Shown: positions 22,501 to 34,961 of the stretch, piece by piece
How positions within the stretch are numbered: position 1 is the first letter of the stretch
Layout: every line of letters begins with the position of its first letter
Assembly: GCA_025716855.1 (NCBI GenBank)
Contig: JAIXMQ010000016.1
Coordinates: 496,001 to 560,000, forward strand
Direction: 5' to 3'
Source of the DNA: Pilaira anomala
Lineage: Eukaryota > Mucoromycota > Mucoromycetes > Mucorales > Mucoraceae
DNA: 64,000 nt
Program-made: the position numbers and the translations under genes
Notes under the pieces: generated by a model
The model's database searches: none
The model's input: only the letters and a program-made list of their open reading frames with translations
Told to the model about the DNA's origin: nothing

Positions 22501-23674
22501 TTATATGATATTGTAATAGGAGTTTACCATATCGGATGGTTCGGAAAGACGTCGCATAATCTAGTTGAATTTTACATTAGTATTAAATAAATACATGGTA
22601 TATAATCTCTCTTTTTTTTTTTTTTTTTTTTTTTACCTGTTCATTTTGTTCAAAGAGTGGTTGTCTACTACGTTGTTGATCTAGCATAACAAATAAGTCA
22701 TTATGACTAGCTTGTTTAGTGGTAGAAGAAATCCAATCATCTACATTTCGATTATATGAAGTATGCATAAACTGATTTTCATTGTTACTGATTTCAAGGC
22801 TTTCAATATAAGCCCATGCATTCAATGGATCATTTTCTGTTGTTACATTTTGAAATGTATTATGACTGCCATTCCCTGTTGTCTGATTATTGAATAATGT
22901 CGGATGACTATCCATGATACCAGATACATCATCTATCATCCAACTATATTCATCTTGCTGCTTTTGTTGAGGTGGTGTCAATAATAAAGGTGACGAAGAT
23001 GAAATCATTTCATCTGTACCCGTAGATGCTCCATCACTAAACCAACCCTTTTGATGATGTTGTTGTTGTTGTTGACCATAATAAATTGGATTAGGTGAAG
23101 GTATAGGTAATTGCGGTTCACTAATAGTGATGACAGTAACACCAGTAGATACAGGTACAGAAGCAGCAGCAGAAGCAGCAGCAGGTTGATTAATTGTAAA
23201 TGATGTCGAAGAAGAAGAAGAAGATTGTGATCTGGTATGAGCCATATCTGATGATGATAAAACAATGGGTGAAGATACTTGAAGGTCATCAATTAAACTA
23301 TCATGAGATTTTCCACTACTAATACTGCTACTGCTAGTACTATGATTACTGTTATTATCTTGTTGTTTTGCTTTTGCACGTCGATTTTGGAACCAAACTT
23401 GTACACCGCGTGGAGTCATGGACAAACTCTCTGCTAATTCTTTTCTCGTTTTCGCATTGGGTTTCGGGTTATTTGTAAATGCTTTCTCAAGAATTTTAAA
23501 TTGTCCGCGTGAAGTACGACGGCGATGTTTAATTTCAAATGGGTCATAAAAATTGGGGCTAAAGTTACTGGACGAAATACTAGATTTACGTCCTTCATGA
23601 TATTCGTCAAATTCCTCTTCTTCCATCATGTTTAAATTTTGTTGCTGTTGATTTTGTTGATGTTGTGGAGACAT
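22501..23674 (-). CDS. Homeodomain transcription factor, 365 aa
   Basis: Nuclear DNA-binding protein with one homeodomain at about residues 50-104. It starts HRRRTSRGQFKILEKAF, followed by PKPNAKTRKELAESLSMTPR and the recognition helix VQVWFQNRRAKAK (WFQNRR at about 94-99). The MTPRGVQVWFQNRRAK form is common in fungal homeodomain proteins of the Pah1/Yox1-like kind. The rest is low complexity: Gln-rich N-terminus, and Ser/Gln/Asn-rich middle and C-terminus. Two exons: 23674-22637 and 22560-22501. The first ends ...NEQ at a GTAAAA donor; reading through it instead gives a poly-Lys tail that I treat as intron. Exon 2 adds IMRRLSEPSDMVNSYYNII. Target genes cannot be inferred. Confidence 0.85.
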
Positions 23675-25586
23675 TGATATATATATACAAGTGAGAGAGT
23701 GAGAGTGATATATTGGGAAAGAAAGAGAAAGAAAAAAAGAGAGAGAGAGAGAGAAAGAGATAGTAAGATAAAAAAAAAAAGTTGTTACAATTTGTTAGGA
23801 AGTAAAAAAGATAAAAAAAATCAAAACTAAAATCAAAAAAATGTCTCTTTTATACACAAGTCATTGATGTTTAAAAAAAAAATTAGATTATTATATTCGG
23901 ACTGGTGGAATGTTAAGGGGTCCAAAAATCTAAAAAGTAAAAGGAGGTATCACAAAAAAAAAAAAAAGGTAATAGGAGTAACAAAGCAAAATAAAAGACA
24001 ATATTATTCTTCAACTGCATGAACTAATCAAATCCGTTCATTTTTATATATCTATACAAACATATACTCGCGGAAACAAATGTTGTGTAATTCAAACAAT
24101 TGAATAAACTCTATTGTGTTTTTGTCCAAAAGGAGAAGAGGAGGAGAGAGCAAGTTTACTTAAAATAAAGTGTATTTGACAAAAAGGGGAATTATAATAG
24201 AGATGTCAAGAAGTTTTATTATTATACATCATTGTGCAATATTTCTTATTTTTGTGGGGGGTCAATAGAAGTATTTTACACTTCCATAAGGAGTATGTCT
24301 TTTAAAAATTTATTTATACACACACATACACACACCAAAAAAAAAAAAGAAAAAAAAAAAGACTTTATTTGGAGGAATAATGAAATATCGTATTCCGTAC
24401 CAAAAAAAAAAAAAAAAACGTTGATTTCTGAACTAGACGGCTTGTGATACACACACACGTTTATTTTTGTGTACAATACCCTTTTTCTGCTTCGCTATTT
24501 ATTCCACAAAATGTACATAAATGACTCAATAAATACGTACCGATCGCATGCTGTGTCATTTATATTATCTATATTATCTATATTTATCACTCAACTAGAA
24601 TTAGACGCTAAGGAATTACTTAAATATTAGATGTACTCTAAAAAAGAAAAAATAAAGCGGTATGATATATATTATATACTACACTGTAAAATAAATAAAT
24701 AAAGGGGGTTATATCACTTATATAGAAATTATAGGGGTCCTTTGTCTTTTTTTTTCATTGCAATTAAATAGTTGACTTGAAATGTTGCACTTTCGCCTTG
24801 TATCACAATGTAGATCAAACACGCATCAAAACCACGCAGAAAATTAGTGTTATCAATCCCAGACATTTTGATTGTTTTCCCTGTATTACATTACACCCAT
24901 CATCATAATATATATATATATATATAACATGAATATATTTATACCATTTTCTCTCTACTATCCTGCAGGTTCTTTTTAATAACACTCGTCAATAAAACAA
25001 TTCCCTTTTAAAGCTAATCATATTACCTCCTGTTGTAACTTTTTACAATGACGTTAATTGTAAAGGCAAACAAAAAAGCGCTTGTGATTAAGATCGAAGA
25101 TTTTGCTTCAATCTTGCATACTTGATTTGGTTAATGACATAGCAACTATAAACCCTATTATAAATGGCGTATATGTATATAAAAAAACGCTCGATCTTTC
25201 TCACTCCCCCCAATTTTTTTCTTTTCCCCCCCTCCATCTATTTTTTCTCCCACATGTCCTCCTTAACTGCAAAATAAAAGTGGGATCTCTATAGTCGTTG
25301 ATTGACGTAAAATAAGCCAAGTTTGGTAACTAATCCTATGTTTATATCCCGGATTTTTTCTATATATAAAATACAAAAATGTTTAAAAAACAATACATCA
25401 AATGTATAACGCTCCTATATAATCTATTTTTTTCTTCTTCTTTTTATTCTCCTTGGTTTTATAAATGCAATAATGATATATGTTTTGAATTTTTATTTGA
25501 CGTAAATTTATTTGGAACAAAAAAGAAGGAAATCTATAAAAAATCCCTTTCTTTTTTTTTTATTTGATTTATTTGGCGCTGATAAA
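23675..25586. other. Intergenic, AT-rich, no gene seen
   Basis: About 1.9 kb. It begins with a GA-rich tract (23694-23765), the probable promoter/5' UTR of the homeodomain gene, and has CACA repeats near 24318-24336 and 24451-24460, and an AT tract near 24910-24927. Short frames here (24232-24447, 25103-25294, 25379-25567) are low complexity and unsupported. Confidence 0.55.
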
Positions 25587-28500
25587 TTACCAACGTCTTT
25601 CGTTACCAGAAGCACCGGCACCGGCACCTCTAGCACCAGAAGTAGTACGACGCTCGTTGTCACCGTCACGACGAGGAGCACGATCGCCACCAAAACCACC
25701 TTCACGACGTTCAAAACCGCCTTCACGACGTTCAAAACCGCCTTCACGACGTTCGAAACCACCTTCAGGACGACGGCTACCACCTTCAGGGCGAGCGAAG
25801 CGATCACTACCTTCACGACGTTCGTTAGTAGGACGAGAGACACTACGCCAGGTACCACTACCTTCAGTACGTTCAGGGGCACGATCAGAGCCACGAGCGG
25901 CCTCACGGGTTCTCCATCCACCACCAGTGGCGGGAGCAGGTACGTCTCTATCGGCAGGAGCAGCAGCGGGAGCACGACCTCTCCAAGTACCACCAGTAGT
26001 GGTAGCAGGAGATTGGGAACGACGAGCACCAGGAGGGGTGTAAGTGGATTTGACATTAGCAGCAATAGCAGCCTTTTCAGCTTGAAGTTTGCGTTCAATT
26101 TCTTCTTCCTTCTCTCTTTGCTTTCTAGCGATTTCATCCAATTTCTTTTGTTCTTCAGCATAACGGGCTTCCTTTTCAGCTCTTGCACGTGCTTCAGCTT
26201 CCTTTCTTTCACGTTCTTCAGCTTCACGACGACGTTCTTCTTCTTCACGGCGACGTTGTTCAGCTTCTTCTTGTTCACGCATCTTGATCATTTGTTCTCT
26301 CTTTTCACGCCAGAGTGCGATTCTTTCAGCTTTCTCCTTGGCAATAGCTTCTTCAGCAGCCTTACGCTTAGCGTCAGTTTCAGCCTTACGTTCTTGTTCA
26401 AGCTTAGATTTGAAAGTTGTGTAATCACCCTTGATACGTTGAAGACGTGCCTTGAGTTTCATATTTTCTTCAAACTTGGCTCTAGAAGCAGCAAGCTCAG
26501 CCTTCTTGGCAGCTTCATAGAATGCCTTATCAGTCTTTTGTTGTTGCTCATAGTCTTTCTCCAAAAGAGGAATTTCTTCCTTTCTATAAGCACGTTCAGT
26601 ATGATCAATACGCTTAGAGATTTGCTTAAGACGATCACTTAATTCCTTTTGTTCGGTTTGAAGACGAGAAACCTTGAGGTTCAAGAGTGTGGTAACATCG
26701 GATTGTTCGATTTCCTCAGGCTTCAATTGAAGACCAGTCTTGGAAGAAATTTCTTCAGCAATACGTTTAGCTTGATCACGTTGTACTTCATCTTGAATAC
26801 GCTTAATACGTTCTTCTTCACGACGCTTTAATTCTTCTTCGACACGCTTCTTCTCGGCTTCGGCCTTCTTGGCAGCGGCAGCAGCCTTTTCTTGTGCAAT
26901 CAATTTCTCCTTACGAGCAATTTCAGTCTCAATAATTTCCTTGCGACGTTCAATCACAACCTTACGAGCCAAAGCTTGCTTGTGTTCTTCTTCAGCACCA
27001 GTAAGGGCGCGTTGAACAACTTCTTGTTTGGCCTTTTCGGCATTTTCCTTAACGGAAGGATCAATCATTTGAACAACAGCATGAAGACTGACACCAAGAC
27101 GAGATAATTGAGTACGCATCAAATCTGCAGGAGATGATTGTAATTGAATACCTTCAGTAACAGTATCTTTAGGAGGAGCAAATAAGTCGGTCTCAAAGAT
27201 CAAACTTTGAGAAGCATGATCAATACGAATATTTAATTCTCCACGCTTACAACCGTTCATGATGAACTTTTCAATAGTAGCAGCATCATAATTGAAAGGT
27301 GCAGGGAAAGAAGCCAAGTTCAAAACGAAATCGAGCTTGACGGTTGTATAGACTTGAGATAATTGTTGTAAGAGACGAGTCAAGATAACTTGATGAAGAG
27401 GACGGACGTATTTGGCTAAATCCTTATCTTCTGATAACTTGATCATAATAGGGTTGATCTTCTTACAGATGGAAAGAGGATGGAATTGAACTTCAAGAAT
27501 GTTGTATAAATCACGAATCTCGGGGCGAACACGAGATAAAATGTTCTTGTTAAGTGCTTCCTTTAATAAACCTGTACGGGTAGGATGAGCATTTAAACCC
27601 ATGAGCATAGAGAGACTGTTCAACTTTTGAACACGGTATTCATCTGCTTCAACGTATCCAGGACGAGTCTTAGTGGTGGTAATGATAGGAATAGCGAGTG
27701 CAGATAAAAGAACAACAGAAGCCATATGAGATTGTTGATCTTCAGTCAAGTTCTTGTTGATGGAACGTTCAATAGCAGAGAATCTGTTCCAAGCAGCAGA
27801 GTGGAAAAGATAATCATCAGAGACCATAAAGATCTTTGTCAACTTTTCATAATAGTTGGCCATCATGACAGGCTTAGGAGGTCTCTTACTGGTGGTCAAA
27901 AGAGTATGGATATCTTCAACAGACTTGAAGGCTTCTTGCCATAACTCTAATTCAGCTGCAGCGTTTAATTGAGCGAAACGAGATTCCAAATATTGTTGTA
28001 AAGTCTCGGGGTCGTTCAAGTTGACGGCATGAGGTTGGTGAGAATACTTTGCAACATTAACAAAATGGTTACGAAGGATTTCACAAAGACGACGGAACTC
28101 GGTCTTACGTTCATATGTCAAACAGAATTGGAAGGCCTTTAAGGTAACTGAGTTGTAAAGGCTTTCTAAACGACTGTTGTTTCTCATGATATCCAAAACG
28201 GTACGATAAGCTTCCCATAAGAACTTTAACCAAGGTGTAACGACTGCACGATCGGTACGATCCTTGGATTGATCACCTGAAACGGTACTGAGCATGATGG
28301 ATTCAGGTGTTTCAGAAGCTTCTAAATCTTCAACATCAACAGCAATCTTATCTGCCTTGGCACGTGCTTCTGCGACCTTTTCCTCAGCAAGTGTAAGCAT
28401 CTTGTTGATGATAGTCTACATTTTTAAAAAAAAATCGTATGAGTTGAGTTTCAATTGATTCAACATGTTGAATTATTTTTACCTCAATGGAATTAACACT

Positions 28501-28825
28501 GGTGTTTTGAGCAATGTTACGGTATTGATGGAGACCTTCCTTGACCATCTTTCCCTTCTTGAGTTCAACACAGAGTTCAACATACTTGAGCATGATGGGT
28601 TCCATAACAGTAATAGGATTACTGCGAGAACGCTTTGAGAGAACTACATCATGAAGAGCTTGCAAAGCAGCTTCATCTTGTCCAACAGCTTGGAGTTCTA
28701 ATATAATAAAATAAAGGTCAGAAAAACATGCATCATTTCAATCAATCTATCCATCCATCCAATTCGTTCGTACCTTCGACTCTCTTGAGAACATTATCCG
28801 ATTTAACGGTATAGAATGGTGCCAT
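25587..28825 (-). CDS. TIF32: Translation initiation factor eIF3 subunit a, 1031 aa
   Basis: Largest scaffold subunit of eIF3, which binds the 40S ribosome and mRNA. Three exons: 28825-28774 (MAPFYTVKSDNVLKRVEG), 28697-28483, 28415-25587; total 3096 nt, in frame. It opens with the family start (PF...NVLKR..E), followed by SKRSRSNPITVMEPIMLKY and YRTVLDIMRNNSRLE. The PCI domain lies at roughly residues 310-500. A long charged coiled coil follows (KKAEAEKKRVEEELKRREEE and similar). The last 130 residues are an Arg/Gly/Glu-rich tail with a repeated GGFERRE unit and end ASGNERRW. Divergent from the CH-kinase gene with 417 bp between start codons, so the two probably share a promoter region. Large open frames on the plus strand opposite this gene are shadows of its biased codon use. 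Confidence 0.95.
25670..25800 (-). repeat. 24-bp repeat in the eIF3a tail (GGFERREG units)
   Basis: Three consecutive near-identical units encoding GGFERREG, framed by PEGGSRRPE and GGFGGDRAP. The units are close to identical at the DNA level (TTCACGACGTTCAAAACCGCC on the plus strand). They lie in the disordered RGG-like C-terminus. Confidence 0.85.
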
Positions 28826-29242
28826 ATTTAAAAATGTATGTTCTAAAGGATGTTACGATAATAATTCGGGCTCACATTTTGTTTAAACTATCACAAAAGG
28901 TAAAGAAAACAAGCTATATTAAAGGTCCGTTTTTTTTTGGGGGGTGGGGGATCGTGAGTGCATTGTGAGCGATCCCTTTTTTTTTTCTGTACAAAGTTTG
29001 AATGGTTCGTGCGCTCCTATTTTCTCGAGTTATTCATATAATTATACACACCTTCTCCTTTTTTTTTGTATTCGATTTAATTCCCTTTCTTTTTTTCTTC
29101 TATCTCTCTCTCTTTTTTATTTATTTATTTACTTTTTTACTTTATTTTATTATTATTATTATTATACTTATTATTTATTTACGCCTTTTCGGTTCTTAAC
29201 ACAATTTTTATATATATTTAATACAACACCACCCTGTCAATC
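28826..29242. promoter_or_regulatory. Shared divergent promoter region, eIF3a / CH-kinase
   Basis: The 417 bases between the two start codons. It has a G-rich run at 28939-28950 within T runs, and long pyrimidine tracts on the plus strand (29058-29160). No TATA box stands out. Bidirectional use is inferred only from the gene order. Confidence 0.45.
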
Positions 29243-32200
29243 ATGTCAACCGCCCAATTTAGTGCTCCTCACTTAGCAAAGGCGAAAAGTAGCACAAATT
29301 TATTAGACAGAATTAAACTCGAGCAATCCAAGATTGAGGAGCAGCTAGCAATCGAATACCTGAATAAAACTTTGAATCTCTCGATTTGTTTAGGTAATCT
29401 GCAACAAGAATTAAAAGACGGTATCATTTTATGCAAGTGAGTTTTATATCTATGCAACTGACATCTATATATCTATATAACTAATTCCTTTTTTTTTTAT
29501 AAATATAAGTTTGGTAAATCATATTCGTCCTGGAACGATTAAAATGGTTGCCCAGAAAAAGGGTTTTGCATTTATTCAGGTAAAATATATTTGTATATAA
29601 AAGAATTTTTTTTTTTTGGGATTTTAGATCAATATGCTAAAACTTTCATTTTAGATGGATAATATAACACGATTTTTGCAAGGGGTTCGGCAGGTACAGT
29701 TTGTTCATAAATTGAGGGAGAGAACAAAAGAAAGAAGCATTTTATATTTATTTGTTTTCTTATTAAATTTAGCTTGGTATGGAAGAACCTCGATTATTTG
29801 AAGCCAATGATTTGCATGGCGCTAAAGATATGTCTGCTGTGAGTCTCAACTTACAATCTAAAATAAAATAAAATAAAATAAAAAAATACTAATACAAAAA
29901 CAGGTTATCAATACAATTCTGACATTAGCTGAATTTTCCTCTGTACACACTCCATCCCTACTTAAGGGGGAGGAGGAAGTTCAAGGTAAAAAAAAAAAAA
30001 GAAAAAGAAAGAAAAAAAAACTTGAATTAGTATAAACCCTCTTACTATTTACTATTATAACTTACCAAAAGGAGATGTAAAAGGCCTCCATAAACAACAC
30101 ATATCAACACATGCAGATTATACTAACGGACCTTTACGAGTCAATACCAGAGAATTCGATTCATTGAATGGCAGTAGACCGCCTAAATCTCCATTACGTT
30201 CTTGCTCTCTTAATACAGGAAAGAGAACAAAAGAAAGTAGATCGAACTCTGTCTCTTCAAGCACATCTTCTTGCTCTTCTTCTTCTTCTTCTTCCTCAAC
30301 CAACACTCCTTTAACGCCACCTATACCCATTACGCCCAGAAAAAATTCGGCCAAACCTGCTCCAGAAGATGCTCTGGTAGCTATAGATGAAGATGTAGTG
30401 ACGATTGGAAATGGAAAAATCGTTCTTGAAGATGAAGGAGGAATCACTACCTATGTAACGTGAATTCTGCATAAAAAAAGAAAGAAAGAAAAAACATTAC
30501 ATAATGTAGACTGACCTTATCAATATAGCAACTAGGAAACTGTATAGGTAAAGGCCAATTTGGCTCTGTTTATAGAACACTTGATCTATCCACGGGTGAA
30601 GTAGTTGCAGTAAAAAGAGTAAAATTAGAAAACGATGACCTATATCAAGAAATTATTGTAAGTACCCTTTAAAAAAAAATATTTATGCTCAAAATTACTA
30701 ATTTGCATAAACAGAAAGAGGTCAATATTTTAAAAACATTAACCCATACAAATGTTGTCAAATACATTGGATTTATTCCAACAAAACAATACCTAAATAT
30801 TGTTCTAGAGTATGTACTATTCAAATACCCTAATGCATGTATAGTTTAATAACAAATCTTTTTATATTGTGTGCAATGTTGCGTGATTAGATATGCAGAA
30901 AATGGATCCCTCATGTCAACATTGAAAGCTTTTGGCGCATTCCCCGAGAAATTAGTTGCGTCTTTTTGTATTAAGATATTAAGAGGCTTAGAATACCTTC
31001 ATGAAAATCAAGTCGTTCATTGTGATTTAAAAGCTGCCAATATTTTGACAACAAAGACGGGTGATGTCAAACTCACTGATTTCGGTGTCTCTCTTAATCT
31101 TAAAATCAAGGCTGTAGATGCAGATTCCATTTCTGGAACACCTAATTGGAGTAAAGTAATAAGAGTCATTTTTCTTCTTTTACTATAAAAAAATGTCATC
31201 TTTTTACTAAACTAAATTATTATTAAAAAAAAATAGTGGCTCCTGAAGTAATCGAATTGAAAGGTGCAACTACTAAATCTGATGTTTGGTCACTAGGTTG
31301 TACACTTGTAGAGTTAGTCACGGGTAAACCGCCTTATAGCGATTTACTTGCTATGTCCGCCATGTTTCATATTGTAGAAGATGATTATCCTCCTTTACCC
31401 GAAAACATCTCTCAGGATATGAAAGATTTCCTTCTATGCTGTTTTCAAAAGGATCCAGAAAATCGTTCTTCTAGTACCGAATTATTACAGCATGACTGGA
31501 TAATAAAAAACAAAAAGAAAGCAACTACATCCAAGAAAAATAAAGGTATATATCTTGATTGGTATTTTATAAAAAATACCTGGCGACTAATATATGACCT
31601 CGAGTACAGATTTCATAAATAGTCAAGATTCAACTCCGTACCACCTTTTAGAAGAAACATCACACGCCACACCCAAAAAGAAAACAGCAGGTGTCACAAA
31701 CACAAAGTATTACTCTTTAAATGCAAATACCATCTTACCACCTTCAGCTTCTTTTGATGATGCGAATAGTCATCATTTTATCCAAACATCTTTTGGAAAA
31801 GGTAAGATTTCTTTTCTTTTTTTTTTGTCATGTCGTACTAACTAATTTTTTATTAGCTGTAGAATGTAAAGTATGCAATGAAGTTATGGCCAATGAATCT
31901 GTATTCTGTGAGGGTAAGTTACATGTATTTAACTATCCAAAATTAAAATACACGTTTTAATTTTTTTTTTTTTTTTTTAGTTTGCTCTCTTGTCTGTCAT
32001 AAAGAATGTAAACAAACAGCTTTTTCATGTCCACCTAGAGTAAATGATCAACAACCCTCTTACGATGTAAGTCATACGCATGGTTTTGTTTTGTAAACAA
32101 TTAACATAAATGTATATAGTGGGTATTCTCGGCCAAGATTTATAATCGTAGTACAGGTAACAACACAATCAATGTAACCCGAGGTCATATTCCTCAAGAG

Positions 32201-32503
32201 TTTAGTACCAAGCAAATCAACAAAAGTAACAGTCTTAGAGAAACACGTAGCAGTAGTACTACAGTCAGTAGTCATCCGCAAGCAGAGAGCATTCGTAAAT
32301 ATTCTCGAGCCTTAGGACTTACAGCACAAGAACAAATCGCTTTATGTGAAAACCCTGCTCTATTAATGCATACCATGTCAATGGAAAAGACGGCAATTAT
32401 ACCAATTTTAGCATCAGAAAATGAAACCTTAATCGAGAAGTTGATAAGAAAGAGACACAATAGTAAAAAGCACTCTGCAGATGAACAATGTATTATTTCT
32501 TGA
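29243..32503 (+). CDS. CH domain - STE/SepH-like protein kinase - C1-like zinc finger, 766 aa
   Basis: Multidomain signalling kinase. Fourteen exons: 29243-29436, 29510-29579, 29655-29693, 29773-29838, 29904-29985, 30117-30454, 30529-30657, 30715-30809, 30891-31150, 31237-31545, 31610-31801, 31857-31913, 31981-32066, 32120-32503; total 2301 nt, in frame. An acceptor at 30075 would add 14 residues in frame. Residues about 35-137 are a calponin-homology domain (LKDGIILCNLVNHIRPG, then FIQMDNITRFLQGVRQLGM). A Ser-rich linker follows. The kinase domain (about 264-525) has YQLGNCIGKGQFGSVYR, VAVKRV, LTDFGV and GTPNWMAPEVIELKGATTKS, close to the Cdc7/SepH/MAP3K-epsilon group. The catalytic loop reads HCDLKAANIL, so the Arg of HRD is Cys. 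About 590-625 is a C1-like finger (CKVC, CEVC, CHKEC, C). Possible role in septation/cytokinesis signalling is inference. Confidence 0.85.
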
Positions 32504-32540
32504 GATATATAGAAAAAAGGGAGATCTTAATAAAAAGCAG

Positions 32541-32573
<33 letters not shown>

Positions 32574-32734
32574 TTTTACAAAGGGGAGCCGACATATATG
32601 GAGAGAGAGAGGCAAATAATGAACATTTTACTGCTTTATTTCAATTGATTTTTTTTGGTTTCATTCTCCGTATATTTTTTTCCCTCTTTCTTTCCTTTAT
32701 TACTTTTTTTTTTATTATTATAATTATTATTGAA

Positions 32735-33546
32735 ATGGCAAAAGCAAAAGCAAAGCAATCACTTCCTCTTCACAAGATCATCATGGTTGGTTCAGGTGGT
32801 GTAGGTAAATCTGCACTTACCTTACAATACATGTATGGTGACTTTGTTGAAGAATACGATCCTACTAAAGCTGACTGTAATTATTTCATCTTTTTCTCGT
32901 ATATCTTTTAATTAAAAATTCAATTTTTTATTTATTTTGTTTTTAGCTTATCGTAAGAAGGTTGTATTAGACGGCCAAGAATGTCAAATCGATATCTTGG
33001 ATACAGCAGGGCAAGAAGAATATGCAGCCGTAAGCTTCCCCACTTTCAACAAATCCCCTTTTTACTTTTCTTCAATTTTTTTTTTAATTGTAATAACGTC
33101 TATAATTAGATTCGTGATAACTATTATCGATCCGGTGAAGGCTTTCTTTGTGTATTTTCTGTTTGTGAACAAGAATCTTTGGAACATACACAAGAATTTC
33201 GTGATCAAATTTTGAGAGTATTAGATGATGAAACGGTAATTAGGAAAAAAAAAAAAAAAAAGAAAAAAAAAGAAAAAGAGAGTAAACTAAAATACTAACA
33301 AACTTCAAGATCCCCTTTATTCTTGTAGGTAACAAGGTCGATTTAGCACATTTACGTAAAGTACCCGCAACAGAAGCCCAGTCTTTGGCTAGTGAATGGC
33401 ATTGTCCTTATGTTGAAACCTCTGCCAAAACAAGACAAAACGTAGAAGACGTCTATACAATGTTGATGAGACAAATAAGAGACAGAAAGGCTAAGCAACA
33501 ACAATCAAGTAGTCCAGACAAAGATTCTTGTTGTGTCATTCTTTAA
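32735..33546 (+). CDS. Ral-type small GTPase, 195 aa
   Basis: Ras-superfamily GTPase of the Ral group. Four exons: 32735-32876, 32947-33029, 33110-33235, 33310-33546; total 588 nt, in frame. Nucleotide-binding motifs: [11 protein letters not shown] (P loop), PTKADSY (switch I), [15 protein letters not shown] (switch II), VGNKVD (NKxD) and ETSAKTR. The Ral-specific effector stretch [20 protein letters not shown] is nearly identical to animal Ral. The C-terminus is CVIL, a CAAX box ending in Leu, which predicts geranylgeranylation and membrane anchoring. Ral in animals acts on the exocyst; whether it does so here is inference. The T-run upstream (32543-32570) lies between this gene and the kinase gene. 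Confidence 0.93.
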
Positions 33547-34961
33547 ATTCCCCTATACAACTAATTCCTTTCCTTCCCTCTTTGTGTACATCATTTAATA
33601 ATTTGACATTCAAAAGAAAAGAACTTATCCTTCCTTTTTTCTTTTTTTTTCCTTCATAATTAATTAATAACCTTTTTTCTCTCTTAAACTTTCAATAAAA
33701 TCCCCCCACACCTCCCAAGAATTAGATTTATCTCAGAAGACTTTATCCACAAAAATGGGTTGTTCACGTTTTTTTTTTACTGCCAAGACAGGTTTTATTC
33801 CAGCGCGTGCGGAGTAGTTCCATTTAAAGTTTTTTTCTTTTCTGCTTAAAAAGTTAGATTACAGTGAACGTAGCATCAAATTGCGGGTTTAGAAAAACTA
33901 AAGTGCGGCTTTTTCAAATCGCAGCTTTTTGTGAACTTAAATTGCAGTAAAGCAAGTTTTTTTTTTTTTTCGAAATAATCTTCTCTTTTTATAGACTTTA
34001 CAAAGCTTTGAAATCTACTATAAATCTTGAGGGTGATGTTAAACACAGATCTTGTATTGTATCGATCTGACTTAATGGTTAATTAATTTAAGAGGAAGTC
34101 TATTAAAATTCAGCCAATAATTAAGTTCTTCGTTCTGATATATTAAATAAAAGTACACCATAAGATTTGCTTTGTACCGAGAAGCAAAACATTGCATAAC
34201 CTGTATGTACATACACAATTACCAGGTTTAGCTCTTTTCTTGCCGTTGTACTAAAGAAACAATAGTAGTTCTTAGACGGAAAGTCCGTTTGCTAATTGAT
34301 TATGTGGGTAAATATTGATTTGATATCCCTGATATTCAGCATATTGAAAATGCCGTTTTTTTTTTTTTTTTTATCTTTAGAATTTTGAAGCAAACTTCCA
34401 TTAATAATTTCTTTCTTGCTCGCTCTCAGAAGAAAGAATATATGTAACTAACGTTTCCGAAAAAAAAAACTTTACTTTCACAATTAAAATTTTTATTTTT
34501 GAATTACATATACACTCAATAGATATAATTCCTAAAGCATATCCGATATGACTTTGTAGCTATGCTTGAACATTGACAACATTTTTAAGTTATTTATTGC
34601 AGACGCACTGATATATTTAATGATAGTGCACTCACAAATGATTTGACCCTAAATCAACATCTACGTATTTCTTCCAAAATGAAAAATAAACGAACATGCT
34701 TTCATTTTCTCTAGATTATTTCAGTTCTCAAACCCTAATGATATTTATGAAAAGTAATACAGGTTTTTGGCAGGATGTATAGTTAATTCTATATAAAAAG
34801 GAAGAACTCATGTTTACTTTTCCGACTTGTTTGAAACCCTACTACAACGAAACCAACTATTTTATTTAGGATAGAAACCAACCTGTTGGGAATAAATGCA
34901 TTTTATTCATTTTTGCTAAAATGCCTTAATATATTTTATTTAAATCTGCCATACAAAACTA
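33547..34961. other. Intergenic, AT-rich, no gene seen
   Basis: Start of a 4.7-kb gene-poor segment. It has T runs near 33958-33971 and 34354-34371; no coherent coding frame or repeat family was recognised. Confidence 0.5.

Noticed and set aside
25512..26642. 376-codon plus-strand frame, Thr/Ser/Phe-rich
   Set aside because: It lies exactly opposite the charged coiled coil and RGG tail of eIF3a; the composition is the mirror of GAA/GAG/CGT codons. No domain and no splice context.
31594..31845. Separate short gene starting at a methionine within the CH-kinase region
   Set aside because: It is exon 11 of the kinase gene read from an intronic ATG; frame and splice sites join it to its neighbours.
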